NCBI RefSeq assembly: GCF_947623445.1
Contig: NC_135242.1
Span: 8,680,001-8,744,000 of the forward strand
Length of the DNA stretch: 64,000 nt
Source: Clavelina lepadiformis
Taxonomy: Eukaryota; Chordata; Ascidiacea; Aplousobranchia; Clavelinidae
Direction of reading: 5' to 3'
Made by a program: the position numbers and the translations under genes. Each line of letters begins with the position of its first letter. Position 1 is the stretch's first letter. Below, piece by piece: positions 34,652 through 48,305 of this stretch. The notes under the pieces were generated by a model. It was not told the DNA's origin. It made no database searches and saw only the letters and a list, made by a program, of their open reading frames with translations.

Positions 34652-36947
34652 CAAATAGCATTAATATACTGCTATAGTAATTTAAGGCATTACAGCATTG
34701 GATTTGCTAAGTAACTGTTGTTAATAAATAGTCTATTTATGAAATGTTTGAGTGAAATTTTTTCTGCATCAGATATTTTCATGGTTTGTTTGTTTTAACC
34801 TGTAACCTGATTGATGATCTTTACAACTTTTGAACAAATAAATTAAGGATTTTTCAAGTGAAACTTTTGTTGTTGTATCTTGCTTCAACAGAAGAAAATG
34901 AAAATGGTTTTGGTTAACACACACTTAACAGGGTGTGTAAAGGTTTTATGTACTTGAGAATATACAAAAACTGTCGGTCGTAATGATATTCAGAATTGCT
35001 TTAGCCATCAAGCATGCTATTGTTTTGAGAGAATTCTCTTAACTTATGTGGTATATATATGGTATAGTGCTTTTGCGACTGAATTTAACCTAATTTGTTA
35101 CGGAAGGTTGGACAACAGAATCTTTGTTTCAGATATTTCAATGGAAAATAGATAAAGTATAGCTGACTAAACTACTTCAAATTACTTGTCTTTATATTAA
35201 AATCGGAATCAGCATTTATTTGACTTGTGTTTTAGTACACAAAGGACGGTCAAAAGAAGAGTAATGGTTTCAAATCATTTTATTATACAGTTTTAAAACA
35301 GTACAGTACTTAGATACGTTGACATTTGAGATCATGTGAACCTCTTCATACACAATATTTTTCAAAATGAACGGTGCAGAAAAAGTGAATCTTTAACAAT
35401 ATTTGTTTCTTTTCTGTTAGTAACTGTAAAGTTAACATAATTATCTCACAAGTATCCTTAAGAAGTATTGCAAATTAACATAAGCAAATAAAAAGTAAAC
35501 ACTCTGGGAGTTAACAAAAGCAGCACTATCTACAAGCGTCTTTCCAAAAGCACCATCAATGTAAGGAAAAGAATTTTCCTCTAGTCCAACCATGCCCCAT
35601 AAAACAACATAACACATAAAGCAAGAATGGAACTTGACACAGAGACGCTGTTAGTGGTGAGGTTAGATATTTTAAGTTGAATAGTAAAGCAAACTTCAAA
35701 CCAAGGTCGGTATCGTATTAACTTTGCTATGGCTAAAAAAATGACAAAGTTAAACGTGGTTTATCTATGCACACCTAAAAGGTCCATTACTACGGAGATA
35801 TATTTCTGGCCTGACAACATACTGCTAAATTTACAACAGCGTATCAGTCAGATATATGGCACTACGATAAAGAGGTATTTATTTTAAGGTAATGAAGATA
35901 AAAGGACAGGCGTTAGTGAATTAATTATGTCACTGAACGCATCATAACTACGTGGGTGAAAAGGAAGAGCACAGTATTTATCCATCGGCAATCCCATTCA
36001 AAGCAGTTCTATACACTGCTAAATAAATTATGTATTCATATAACAAGAAAAGTTCACAGAGTATTTTATGGATAACGATACCAAACAAAGAACTCTGTAT
36101 TAAGTGCTGCCAGTGTTCGTAAAGGTGTTATGTAGTACTGCCTGTGATACAGCTCTGAATTTCAGAATCATAAACAAGTATTCGCCAAAGTCATGCTTAA
36201 AAAAAAAACAGGAAAAGTATTGATAAAAAGCTATGTATGGAAATTTTGAAGCCCCATCACTGTAAATGTTATCGATCTTAGCAAAATGAGCATAAACTAC
36301 CATCACACGTTGTATACCGCACAAATTTGTAACAGGAACAATACTGGAACAAAAAGTAAAACATTACGACGATTGAACTGCTGATGTAGACAAATTCTTA
36401 AAAACATAAACAGCATTTGACCACAATGATATTAGGAACGAAGATTAAAAACTACATATGTAAAACAGCGGCAATGGCAAGGTGCACATGCTGCTTCGCC
36501 GGTGATCCTTGCAGAGTTTATAAACGGTTTAAAACACATCCCTGTATAATTATCTTCGTGAAAAGGCAGTTAAGTGTCACTTGGAAACGTTAAAACGTAA
36601 ATGATTTATAACTTAGAAGTATTAAAAGATAATATTTTGAGGTATATCGCTAACGACTTATAATTAAGTTTGCCGAAACGCAAACATAGAACTCGTATAC
36701 GCAAGTAATGCGTTACATATAAAACCTACAGATATATACATCATTGCAGTGCAAATTAAAACAAAGTCGCAAATAGAACACACAGGGCCAAGTTCCACAC
36801 AAAATGGCACAGCATATAGAATGGAAAAGTATTATTGCTGATGCAACATGTAGTATTTTGTCTTTGAATGGTGTATCCACAGTATCCGAACAATTTTCCG
36901 TTAATCGCCAGATATTGACGGTTTGTGTATTTGCATATTTACTTCTG
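34652..36947. other. Convergent 3' spacer, NDUFS7 to SKI
   Basis: Carries the NDUFS7 3' untranslated region and presumably a long SKI 3' untranslated region. TTTATT (minus-strand AATAAA) occurs at 35878-35883 and near 35279, both possible SKI poly(A) signals. No further gene was seen. Confidence 0.45.
34723..34728 (+). terminator. Poly(A) signal AATAAA for NDUFS7
   Basis: AATAAA 72 bp after the stop codon. A second occurs in ACAAATAAATT near 34836. Confidence 0.65.
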
Positions 36948-39900
36948 CTATACAGAAGACATGTCTTGAATGCCACTGTCCTTCGATGACGGAAGATGCA
37001 AGCTACTGTGCGTTTTTGGAATGGTGGTGACATCAATGATATCATCATCACATTGGCCGACTGATGAGGCACTTGACGTCACAGATGTTGCCCGGCACAT
37101 GGAGGAAGCGATGGTTTCAAGACTTTTCCTGCCGTTCATTGAAAGGCCATTTGGTTTACCACCATTTCCTTCATCAAGGAGATTTCTTGATCCGCGGATC
37201 ATTGAAGACAATGCTCCATCCTGCGGCAAATTAATGTTACTTTAAAAACTGAAGCAGAAAAAAAAAACAGATTGGCTAAGAACTTTAATTAATTAATTTA
37301 GATATCAGAGAAAATGATTCTCTTTAGTCACCATTAGAAAAGGCATCCTGCCAGGTGAACCGAGTAACTCTTCCACTTTAGCCTCAGCCTCAGTTCGTTT
37401 CTCTCTTTCTTCGAAAACTTGTCCCTGTAGATGATCGAGCTTGGCTTCTTGATCTGCGATTAGCTTATTAAGCTTTTCAATTAACTGCAACAAAAAGTAC
37501 AAGATTTAAAAACCGTATTGATTTTGAATAATTTTATTTTGTGTTCATCGATCAATTCTTTGTTCGCTTGTTCAAATTTTTACCGTCCGTCTACATATTT
37601 TAAGCGCTAGGGCCGGTAATAAAATTATTAATGTCTCTATTCTTCCAAAACATTCATACCAAATGTGCTGTTGTACAGATTCATTTTAATTTTACACTGA
37701 TGAAAGACAGATGTAATATTCAGTATTTTGCATGCTACATTAGAGTACATCTGTGTTTGCGTTTACTAAAAGAAAATTAAGTACTTTATGTTGTGGATTT
37801 GTTGCATCAGTGCTTTCACAAGGAGACCTTTTTGGCTTTTCAAGTTGATTGCTAAACTCTGCCAATGCTTCGTTTGCTTCCTGAAGTCTTTGGTTGTGTT
37901 CATTTCTACAAATTTAACCATTAATAGAAAGAAAGACACAATGTAGAATGATAAAGATAAACCTAAAATTACCTCATCCTCTCCATTTCTAGTTTAACTT
38001 GTTCTTTGGCATCAGCTGATTCCTGCACAAGTAGCTTGTTGGTGATTTTTAAACATTCCATTTTCTAAAAAAAATACAAAAATCAGTTGGTGTAGTCTAG
38101 CACAGGTAGTTCAAATCAATATATTATATAGTAAAATAGTCGCCAATATGTTTATAAAGAATGTTTCAAACAATTTGATATTATTTGTATGTAAATAATA
38201 CAATATCACATAAATGATATCAAAAACGTTTTGAACCACCTATATATTAGGTCTTTTTGTTATATTAAAAAAATAATAGTCTGCTTACACTTTCAATATC
38301 TCGCTTAACTCTCTCCTGAATGTCAAGTTTTTCTTCTGAGCGCGATTTCATTTTAACCACCTCATGCAGGAGTTGTTCCTTGGCTGCTTCGCTGCAATCG
38401 CTGTTCTCAAGCAAACTGTGGAACTATCAAAAAAACAAAAAAAGTATTAGATAACTTTGCCCATTCCAAGTTTAGCAAAGATAAATTTGTTGAAATTGCA
38501 GTATACTAAAAAATTTCATTGTAATCGAGTCTGTAAATATGACCGATGTTTTGTAAATAACTGTATTGATATTCTATGTGGCTTATTTCAAAATAGTAGG
38601 ATGCTGATTGCATGGAATGCGAACCTAGTCTTTTTAAACAACAATCAAAACAAAGCAATTTAGAAACTGCCAAAACACACAATTACCATTTTTAACTCCT
38701 GAGTCCCTGCTGTACTGATTATAAATGAACTTGACCTGAACGACCACTTAAAATGTTTGTGTGAGTCTTCTAATGGAACAATATGGGGAAAGGTGATTAA
38801 ATGGGGAACGCCGTTACTCATTATTGACAAGCCTCCTGTTAACTTATGCGACGAAGCACAAGGTATTGACTTGTCATCTTTATACGCTGACATCTTCGTG
38901 CATTTAGACTCTGTTGATAATGTTTCCAAAGAATTTGTACGTTTCACAGAACCCTGGGATTTGAATTTCTTATCCTTTACCGAAGAGGACAGTTCCAGCA
39001 TTGCTGATGCAGCAGCAACGGCGTTGTTAATAGCAATCAGTGGAGGAACTTTATTGCAGTCCGTGTGATGCTTGGTAGAATCGTGACGATCAGTGGCTTC
39101 CACCACACTGTGTTCATGTTTGCTTTGTGCATATGGAACCTTAGCTGTTGCACCGCATGCCTTGGTCCTTTTGAGGCCGTTCTCGTTTGCACGACCAGGA
39201 TCAGTCACGTGATGGTCAGAACTCAAGGCGTCTTTCTTGAAACTGTGTAACTCTGTCGGATGATGCGAGTCCTCACTCACGTGACGAACTGATAAATTCT
39301 CGGGAGATGTAATGGAGGACAGTGAACCTCTTAACGGCGGCTCTACAAACAATTATTTGCAAACTTCGTTTAAACCACCACATATTGAAATGAATTAAAA
39401 CATTGTAGGACACCTGAGGTAGAAAAGTTAATTACCGTCTGATATTCTGGGTGAAAGATGTTTGTCAAAGTTTCTTCTGCCTGAGCTGGACTCGCCTTCT
39501 CCCTTTATGATATGCCTGTAGGAGTCTCTCTCCGCCGACTTCGAAGAGGTTTCTCTTCTTTCTTTCTCCATAACAATGCTGGCGGTTCTCTTTTGCTGTT
39601 CGGCTGGAGCCAAAGTTATGTTCGGAGCAACTTGGCTCTTTTGCAAAGCGTTGGCCCTGTTAAAACAATTATGTTTATCGTATTATTTTAATATTCGACA
39701 ATAAATGTGCAGTACAACAAGTCAAATAAGGCTACGTAAGGGCTATTAGTTACGTGCCATATCTTCGGGAGTGTACGCTAAAACGAGAAGAGCCAAGGTC
39801 GTTGAAATAGCAGAGAGAAAAAACGAAGACTCGACAATTTATTCAGTTATCCTTGTTAATAGGCATGCGCTCTATCGGTCGCGTGCCTTTGTCTCGCTAG

Positions 39901-42900
39901 GCACTTCGGCGAATTCCATCAGAGCATGTCTTTTTTACTTACAGACAAACTACAACGCGCGAGACGTCAGCCAGAAAATAAAAGCAAAATGAGCAAAGAG
40001 ATAAAATAAAGAAAATTAAAATGATCGAAGTTTAAGGAGCATTGCCGCGCTTAGATGAAGTGGACAAACATGATCGACCGCATTGGTAGGATTAAAGCAA
40101 TTTTATTGCGCTCAGCAAAAGCGATCGGGTCACAACGGAGTGCCACAGCGCTCTTTTCGTCAATTCAAAACCGCATGCCAAAGGCTTTTGGGATGGCAAC
40201 GTCTGAATAAACTGCAAGTAAATTAAAGCCAAATGCACACCATTCCACAGCGTCCTGTTGGGGAACGACCGCGGGTGGTCCGAACTGCAAATATCCAGGC
40301 AAGAGACGCCTGTAACATATGAAATTAAAATATTGATAGAATCCTTAAATGTTTGAGTATGTCTAGTACACTTTGCTTACCTTTCATGCATCATCGGTCC
40401 CAGAGCCTTCACAAGCGCTTCCTCGTGTGCCGCGAGATGGTCAGGTATGGATGGAATTCCTATGGGCAAAGTTGGGCTCCAAGGTTTAAACGCTGAAGGC
40501 CGAATTCCAAATGGAACTGGAAAGAAAGGCGAGCGTTAAATTGGCCGAAAACGTGTGACTAGATGTTCGTGAGCACGACACCCTTACATCCAAAATACAT
40601 TGCAGCAGCTCTGTGTTGTGAAAGGAATGGTGTTTCATCGCGCTCATCTTTCAAACGCTTTATGTGCTGGGTCTCATAATCAGAACCCTGAAATAAATTT
40701 GTACTGAGTTAAAAAAATTTATTCAATATACTTCATTTAAAATTTTTATCTACTATAGACTGTTAAGTACAAAGCGCAATCGTGTTTGAGAAACCATGCG
40801 GACAAGATCCAACCATTTTGCTAATCTTTCCAAGTTAATTCACTAATATCACACGTACAGTATATCCCATCCACAGTTGACTATGACGCGTTTCAAAGGG
40901 GTGAGGTTAAGTGATCATTATCAAGCGGTGGCAGCACTTAAACTGGACAGGGTCATCGGGTGTGATTGATAACGGTCATTGAAAAACGGATACAATGACC
41001 AGCTACATGGAATGAGGTAGGAAGGTTAAAATACGGAACAGGAACGCGTCAGGGTAAAAACTAAATTCAGTTTGCTTGCATTTAAAGATTGGACAATACA
41101 ACCAACCGAATCCAGCGATGTACACTCGCACGCAATTAAAACGTAACCGAATTTTGCAAATCCAGGCAAGCACGTTGACAAAATGAGTTTTCCAACGGAT
41201 TCAATTAAAGATTCTTCATTTCTACGACGCAATATAATTATGTAACTGGAGGTTACAACAATAGTTTTCGTCCAAACGCGCCTGAGCCGAACTCAATACG
41301 AACTTAACTTATTAACTACTTTGTTAGACACGTAACAGCACACACACATACACAGCATGCGTGAGGCAAACAAACAAGAGGGTTTATATCAACCAGGCAA
41401 AGAACGCTAAACTCTGTTGCCGTCTGGTCAATTGACTGGGCATTGATGGCCGCTGTAAGAGTCGTAAGTGCTTTTTCACCAACGCTACTCGGGCTTTAAG
41501 AGCGTAGGTCTGTTTCTCTCGTTCGTCGGCTACCAAGAGCGCTCAAGCCTCTTTTTAATAAGGAAGCGACGTCCTAGTGTTTGCCCACCCATTGAATAAG
41601 CCTGTTGGCACACATATCCTATAAGGAAACCCAAAGCCAAGCTTATCGGCTGGCGTTCCCGTGCAAGGAAAGATGAAAAAGCAGATTAGAGACAAAAGCC
41701 GTTTATGCGTGATAATTATCAGCGTTTCATCACACACCGTTGTAGACCAGGCAGGTGAAAACTTTTGGCAAACTCCAATTTTGTTACGATGTTTGCTGTC
41801 CACTATTTACGTGCACTCAAACAAATTTTAACCAATCGTAGAGCGCAGCGAAACACACCTCCTCTGCTTTGTGTGCAATTATTACTTGCCTTGCGAAGTT
41901 AAGCGAACGAAACCAACCGTGGTCTATGTTCGTACCAACCTAAGTACACCAGATATTCTTTCAATATACACCTTTTGCAACATGAACAGTAAAGCTCGCA
42001 AGTGCAAGGATGAATTTTTCCGGTGTCGCATAAAAAGGAGACGTACCTAAACCTGCAGTGATCAAGCAAATGGAGAGTTCGCATCCCGTTAAAGGCCATC
42101 AAACGAAATAGATCAAAAAGAGCAAAGTTAAATACATAAAAACACATCTTGCAATTCTATGCCATGAAATTTGTTTGGTTGTATAGGTGTTTAACTGCAA
42201 CGCACTCCACATATAAATGGTGATATAACTTTATCTCTTAAAATGTTTCTGATATTCTCACACCAGTTTCAATAAAACGAAATATTTCAGAAAAACCACT
42301 ACCTCAGTTAAAACATCGTCACATGGGGCGCACAGGAGAATCTGACTGACAAACTATAGTAATCAATGACCTCGGATATGTGTTCAGTTATATGAAAGAT
42401 ACAACCGTATATGCACGTTTGTCAATATGAGCAACCGGATGTCCAATATAATTCGGTTAGGTCTTACCGATTACCAGATTACGTGACTACTCAGTATTTC
42501 GTATAGGCTAAAAATCCCAACAGCAAATGTCAGCGACCTGGAAACGCCAAACAAACTAAAAATGGAAACTGACTGCATTACGGAGTCTCAGGTATAGTAT
42601 TGTGTTCGGCAGTTTAGGTGTCAAACAAATCGGTTCTTGTCAGTGATGTTTGACAAGGGTTTACATACAACATGTTAGTCATTTCTGTTACAACCTTTTT
42701 CAATTGTGTTGAACGCAGACGGCGGCGTCGGAAAAAGTTTCCTATGGGCAGCATTCACAAAGATTTAACATATTAGGGAAAGACGCGGTTCCGAGTTCTA
42801 ATGTGAACTGACTTGTGAAGGAATTCGCAATAACCGTATCTGTGAATCACAGGTCAACCAGGATCAAAACCGCAGGGGAAATCGCCTCATGACCGAAATG

Positions 42901-45900
42901 GAAGCCAAAAGGCTACATCCGGTCATTTTGACGCGAATATAGCAAAAGTCTTAATGTTCCATGGGATTGTGGTATCCATGGCGTGGCCAGTTCTTACTCT
43001 CTGCGTGAGAAACGTCAATTAACAAACAATGGGCCATGTAGCGAAAAATATGGCATCACGCGACTCAACAGAAATGGACAAATATAGACGCAGACAAAAC
43101 ATGAAAACTCCAAGAATGATACGTTTAAGTTTAGATTTAGATTTACACAGAAATACCAAAATAGCTGAAAACAAAGCACGACGTAACATCACAAATATTC
43201 TGTTTCGTTACAAGTCGTGCAAAATATTTCGATTAAAATTATATAGGCCAACATTACTTTACATAAATCCCTCGTTTTATATTTTATGTTTGAATGTAAA
43301 GCGTGATTTGATTCTTGCAGTTAAGAAAGCGACATAAAAGATATGCCCGTCACATGACGATAAAAACTTACGTGGGTTGTTGTGGATCATATACGACCCT
43401 TAACCATCTGACTGGCTTTGTATACGTCACAACGTGACCGACAGTAATTGATTGATTACTTAACTTCTGAGGACTTATTTGCAGTTAACACGACACCCTA
43501 AAGCTGATTTCTCAGCGATCAAAAATGGCGTTGTGTTCAGAATGCAGATCTGGCGGAGGTGGATACAAACTATGACCGCAAAATACGTAAACGTGCCATT
43601 TTGAGACCTATAAAATCGAAGACTTCTGCAAAATATCGCGTTTTTATCTGCATCTAACAAGCTAAAATAGCCCGCTTGGTCATGCTAAGGAGTAAACATA
43701 CAAAAGTTTGCGATAACTACGTCAAACCATTCACGTCTTATAGCGTCAACTACGGAAAGTGATGTTTTCCATTTCATTTCACGTAGCAAAAAGTGTACCG
43801 ATTCATAAAAATTTGCCTTGACTGAAAAATAAAGATACAGCTAAGTTAGATGTTCATCTATTTGAATCGAAACTATACTATCTCATTTTGAAGTCGTTAA
43901 GGCATTAACAGATTGTCAGAAACCCAACAAAAAATTGGTTTTTATAAAATTGCTTACGTTTTTGCCCAATGTTATGAAAGTTAGGTTACCCTGAAAAACA
44001 CAATACTCGAAATGGCAAAAGTGATATAACTTTTGAACTTTTTAGAATTTTTTTTAGTTTTATTCGAAAACACGTAATACGTAATACGATCACATATATC
44101 GTTTGAAATGTCAAGCTGTATAAAATATATTGTATAAGATTTAATTAAAGTCAGGCAGTCAGTAGTATTAGTACTATCAAAATACGGATGTACTGCACTA
44201 TTCATGGTCAGCCAACTCTAGAAAGCAAAAGAACGTCTTTCAAATCAAACAAAAGCAATATTTAAAAACGCGTCTCAGTGGAAATAGATGCTGGTGAAGT
44301 CGTGATGGAACAAAACGAAGGACGTGTTCTATCTAACGAAGTTATACACGTTATAAGGCGGCGATTTTATTAACGAGCCAGTTGGTAAGGCCAACTGTCA
44401 ATGTTGTTTGTCGACGGTTTGAACATAGCCAGCTGAACATTGCCAACGCATGCTAAAAGTATTTCGTATGGCCGTGCCTAGCTTGGGCAGTACTGATGCC
44501 TAAAGCCACGTCTAGATGAACATTTTACAGCGCATCGAAACCACACGGTTTGGATATAACAAGCTCAAATGTTTAGCCCGCAGCAGTTGAAATTGTAAAT
44601 AGCAGAGAATTCTGCCACGCTTGATCAGTTTCTTTTATGAAAGTCTTCTATTACGGGGTTTGGACAACAAAGCATACATACGAACGACACAACAACCATA
44701 AAAAAGTATGAGCAAACACATGTACCACATAAGACTGTATTTCAAAAAAGTAGTTATCATACCAGATATTTCATAACAATTCCACTAACATGGCATAAAC
44801 CTCAGTGAACTATAAAGACCAAAACGGTTTTTTGAACATAATTAAGGCTGGTAAAACGGGTGCCCATAATAAGATAACTGTATAAGACCAACAACATGTT
44901 GAGTTAACAACGGAAAACAAACGGACGTTATTATTTCGACGTAATTATTAAGGTTGTTTCAGTGATCAAGTTATTCTGTTATTGCTACAAAAACAGGTCT
45001 CCAGTAAAACCGCGACAAAGCAAAACGTTATACTTTACAGATCGTCGCGACGGCAACTTGGCGAGACTACCACCACCCTTGAAGTGTCAGATTCGTTTGT
45101 GGCTAGACGGTATATCGCATTGCTACTTAGGCGCCGTGTAAATGTCACAGGCAGTTGCTAATCTCGCCTTAGCTTTAGCGAATAATTATGTTCGGGGTTC
45201 AAACAAGGACCTCCAAACATCTTAAACGACAATAGCAGAACACAGAAATATTTGAAATTTCACTGCCGCCAATTCAAAATCAATATCATTCTTGCAAGGT
45301 AATAAACAGGAACAGCCTGGTCTGTTCTCCCATCCATGTTGTTTTCCCTTCCCCATGAAATTTTGCAGCAATTTTCGTCATTGCAGGTGTTGGTGTTGGT
45401 AATAGACCAATCGGAATCGGTATTATTCGCGGGTGTTAGGTCCGTAATATTTAGAAAAGTGCTTTAAACAGTGCGGCGGTTAGCTAGTAGTTGGTCAAGG
45501 TTGTAATTTTATCAGCAACCAATACTTCAAAAAAGATGGCGTGCTATAGCCTTGTTCATTCACCGCAAAACAAGCCACTAATCCCACGGTAAAGATTACT
45601 GAAAATTTCCACGAAAACAAGTAGAAAGACCCAATCCGGAATTTTCCTTTGGATAGGATAAACGTAAACCAAATGGAAGGAATTAAAACGAGTCCAAGTA
45701 CGAGCTGTTTAGCATGCGCGGACATTTATGCATGCTTAACTGAAATGAACAACTTCCTTAAGATAAGATAAAAAACGACCATGTTTTTGATAAAACGGGA
45801 GTCCCTGTGCAGTGTGCATGCAGGTCTACAAGTCACGTTTGGACCTCAATTTTAGCGCGTCAAAAATCATGTTAAAGAATAATTCAATAGAAATTTGACC

Positions 45901-48305
45901 TAATCAGATTAAAAACGTGGTAATCACATTTAGGCTTACTATTCTATTCTATTCGCATTGAATACGCATGAGAAACCGCACAGTATCCGTTAAGATTAGG
46001 GTCACATGACCTAACCTGTGACAGTGTGAATTGCTAACGATTAGCGATCCCAGAAGCTATAGTCCGATATTGGTAATGGTAAACATTAATTGCTCCAATT
46101 CGTCATTCAACAACATTGGATTGAGGAAACAAATGTCGTTATGGCGTTATGACGTAAACAATAAGAAATTTCACTCACCGACATATGCGTTTGAAGACTA
46201 TACTAGGTTCACATTCAGTCCAAAAGTTCAAATTTTTTAAAAATTCACATCACACGCCTGCTCAAAGTAAACGTTCGCGTCGATCAAAGCGTTCAAATTA
46301 TAACGTTCGGATAAAACGCAGAAATAAGTTTAAAAAACAGCAAGTTGTGGTTGTGCAAATGGTTCCTCACAGAGTTCGCTACAGTTCAATCGCCGGATTT
46401 TGACAGCTTCTGTAAATCAGAGATCGCCTCGACAACAATTTTGTCAAAAGAAGACAACAATAAAATTGCACACCAGGAAACAGCATCCATGAAAAAGAAT
46501 AGCTGTTTACCAATAGCTGCAGGAAGCAAGCGGTCTTCGCCGCCAATCAGAAGTAATAGATGCTGTGTGCGTGTGTCTGGGCATAACAAAGCTAGAAACA
46601 ATAGCCTACTCACCAATCTTCTTTTGATAGATGTTGGTGAGCCATTGCTGTATGGTTCTGCATCAGGATTCGAAACATCAAACCTTGCTTTTAAGACATT
46701 TAAACTCTTCTCCAAATCTGGTCGTTTTACTGAGTCAGTCTCTTTGGGTAAAAGCAAGTAACTTCTCCAGTGGTCTGGGTCAAAACCCCAATGACATGTC
46801 CGCTTCTCCAAACCCCTAAAATTCACATAAATAAGAATTACCAGTTTTGACAAAAAAATCCTCCATATTTTAACCTTATCAAAATTGAAAACATTTTCAA
46901 CCTGTGAGAGTGAGCGACAAATCTTTTTGGTGAAAATGTTATCCTACAATCCATACAGGCAATGCAAGTAGCATCAGGGGAGATATACAAATCGGGATAA
47001 AATATACCATCTCCTCTGCCGAAGCACTCATGGTAAACATGTATGCCTTTAGTAGTATCCTAGATATCGAACACAGCTAGGTTGACCAGAGCCATCGCAT
47101 ATTCAAGCAGTTTGTGTGCAAAAATTGTAGTAAGTACATTAAAATCTACAATATTTCACTTCAGATCTTGAACAACATTTAAATAACTTACATTATTCAA
47201 GTCATGTTTGGCATTCAAATGATATTCGACTCCGAGAGCTGAAACCAGGCGCTCGGCGTCTGTTTTAGTGATCAAACCACACTGCGTGGTATTGAATGGC
47301 AAAATTCTCAAAACCTTTAATATATCCAGTTGATCTGGACTACATCTACTGCAATATATATGCAGTTCAGCACAGGTTCGGTTGATTTCAGAGATGCTAA
47401 ATTCCCTTAGCACAGTGGTCAATATCTACAAATGCAAGTAGTCATGGTAGCGAATGTCATAAATCATACTGAGGAGATTTCGCTTTTTGGCATTTTGATA
47501 CTGAGAAAACATTTGCAAAATATTTTTCATTTTATTTTTAAATAAACTGCCATACTTATAGGTAGTATACCATATTCATACCACACAACAGGTAATAAGA
47601 CAACTCAACTGGCCACATATGCTTGTGAAAAGATGAACAACTTCCAATTGCAAACAAGTACGAGTACAAGTAGGTAAAAGCATCAAATTTTCATTATATT
47701 GCAAACTGGTAATTCGTCAAACAACTATGTTTGATTTTGTAATTCATGCAACCAATATCAGCATCAAATTTGTACCTGTGGCAAACACAACCTCTTTTCA
47801 CCACCAACAACAAAGCAAGATATCCTCTCGCCACCGAGTGTTGTTTCTGATCGCTGTGTCGAAGTATCGTTTGGCATCAGTAACGGAATTTGAATCAGGG
47901 GTCGCTGAGGAATGGGAGGCGACAATTTGTTTTCCTAATTGAAAAATATTGTCATAATGCAAAACTTCTTTGAAGTACCATACAAGAAATATAGAGATCA
48001 TATATACATATACAGATAAATAATAATAACCTTTTTATTTATTAATTTTATATATAAAATCAACAATCATAAAGATTAAAAAAACTCAACCCACAATAGT
48101 CTACAGATATTTATTGCATATACCATTGTGGCATCATACAAACTTTATGTAGCAACTTAGATAAAAGGTCCACCTCAAATCGCAACTGTGCAGCAAGAGC
48201 TGGATAACCACTTGGGCCACTTAAACTGTCAGCACTGGTAAGCTGATAGCAGTTTAAGGTTGTTTTTAAACTTTCCGAGTAGGACTGACGACGCAAGTTT
48301 TCCAT
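36948..48305 (-). CDS. SKI: SKI/SnoN-type transcriptional co-repressor
   Basis: Nuclear antagonist of TGF-beta/Smad signalling. Fifteen minus-strand exons in coding order: 48305-48174 (or to 48144), 47934-47776, 47425-47192, 47059-46902, 46815-46614, 40687-40588, 40516-40381, 40309-40241, 39656-39436, 39342-38687, 38423-38289, 38064-37973, 37905-37785, 37484-37332 and 37220-36948. About 946 residues (human SKI 728). [19 protein letters not shown] matches the R-Smad-binding motif. [16 protein letters not shown] to [12 protein letters not shown] is the Dachshund-homology domain. [21 protein letters not shown] and RTCHWGFD form the SAND-like Smad4-binding domain. SAFKPWSP and VAPNITLAP are SKI landmarks. 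[13 protein letters not shown] opens the C-terminal coiled coil. The tail is Ser-rich. Invertebrate chordates may have one SKI/SnoN gene, so the symbol covers both. Uncertain points: the exon 1 donor and the last intron. Confidence 0.92.
40688..46613 (-). other. 5.9-kb SKI intron
   Basis: Largest intron in the window, between the SAND-like domain exon and the [12 protein letters not shown] exon. No exon, transposon end or RNA gene was recognised inside; the open frames on both strands are short. It is much larger than the other introns of this gene (60-500 bp mostly), so it could hold enhancers or an unrecognised alternative exon. Confidence 0.5.

Noticed and set aside
43029..43337. Plus-strand 102-residue frame in the large SKI intron
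   Set aside because: Composition is Lys/Arg/Asn/Ile-rich as expected from AT-rich DNA; no domain and no Kozak or splice support.
46345..46761. Plus-strand 138-residue frame opposite the SKI exon
   Set aside because: Shadow of the SKI exon on the other strand; no family resemblance.
46386..46853. Minus-strand 155-residue open frame treated as its own gene
   Set aside because: Only 46614-46815 is coding: it is the SAND-like exon of SKI. The rest runs past a consensus GTGAGT donor into intron.
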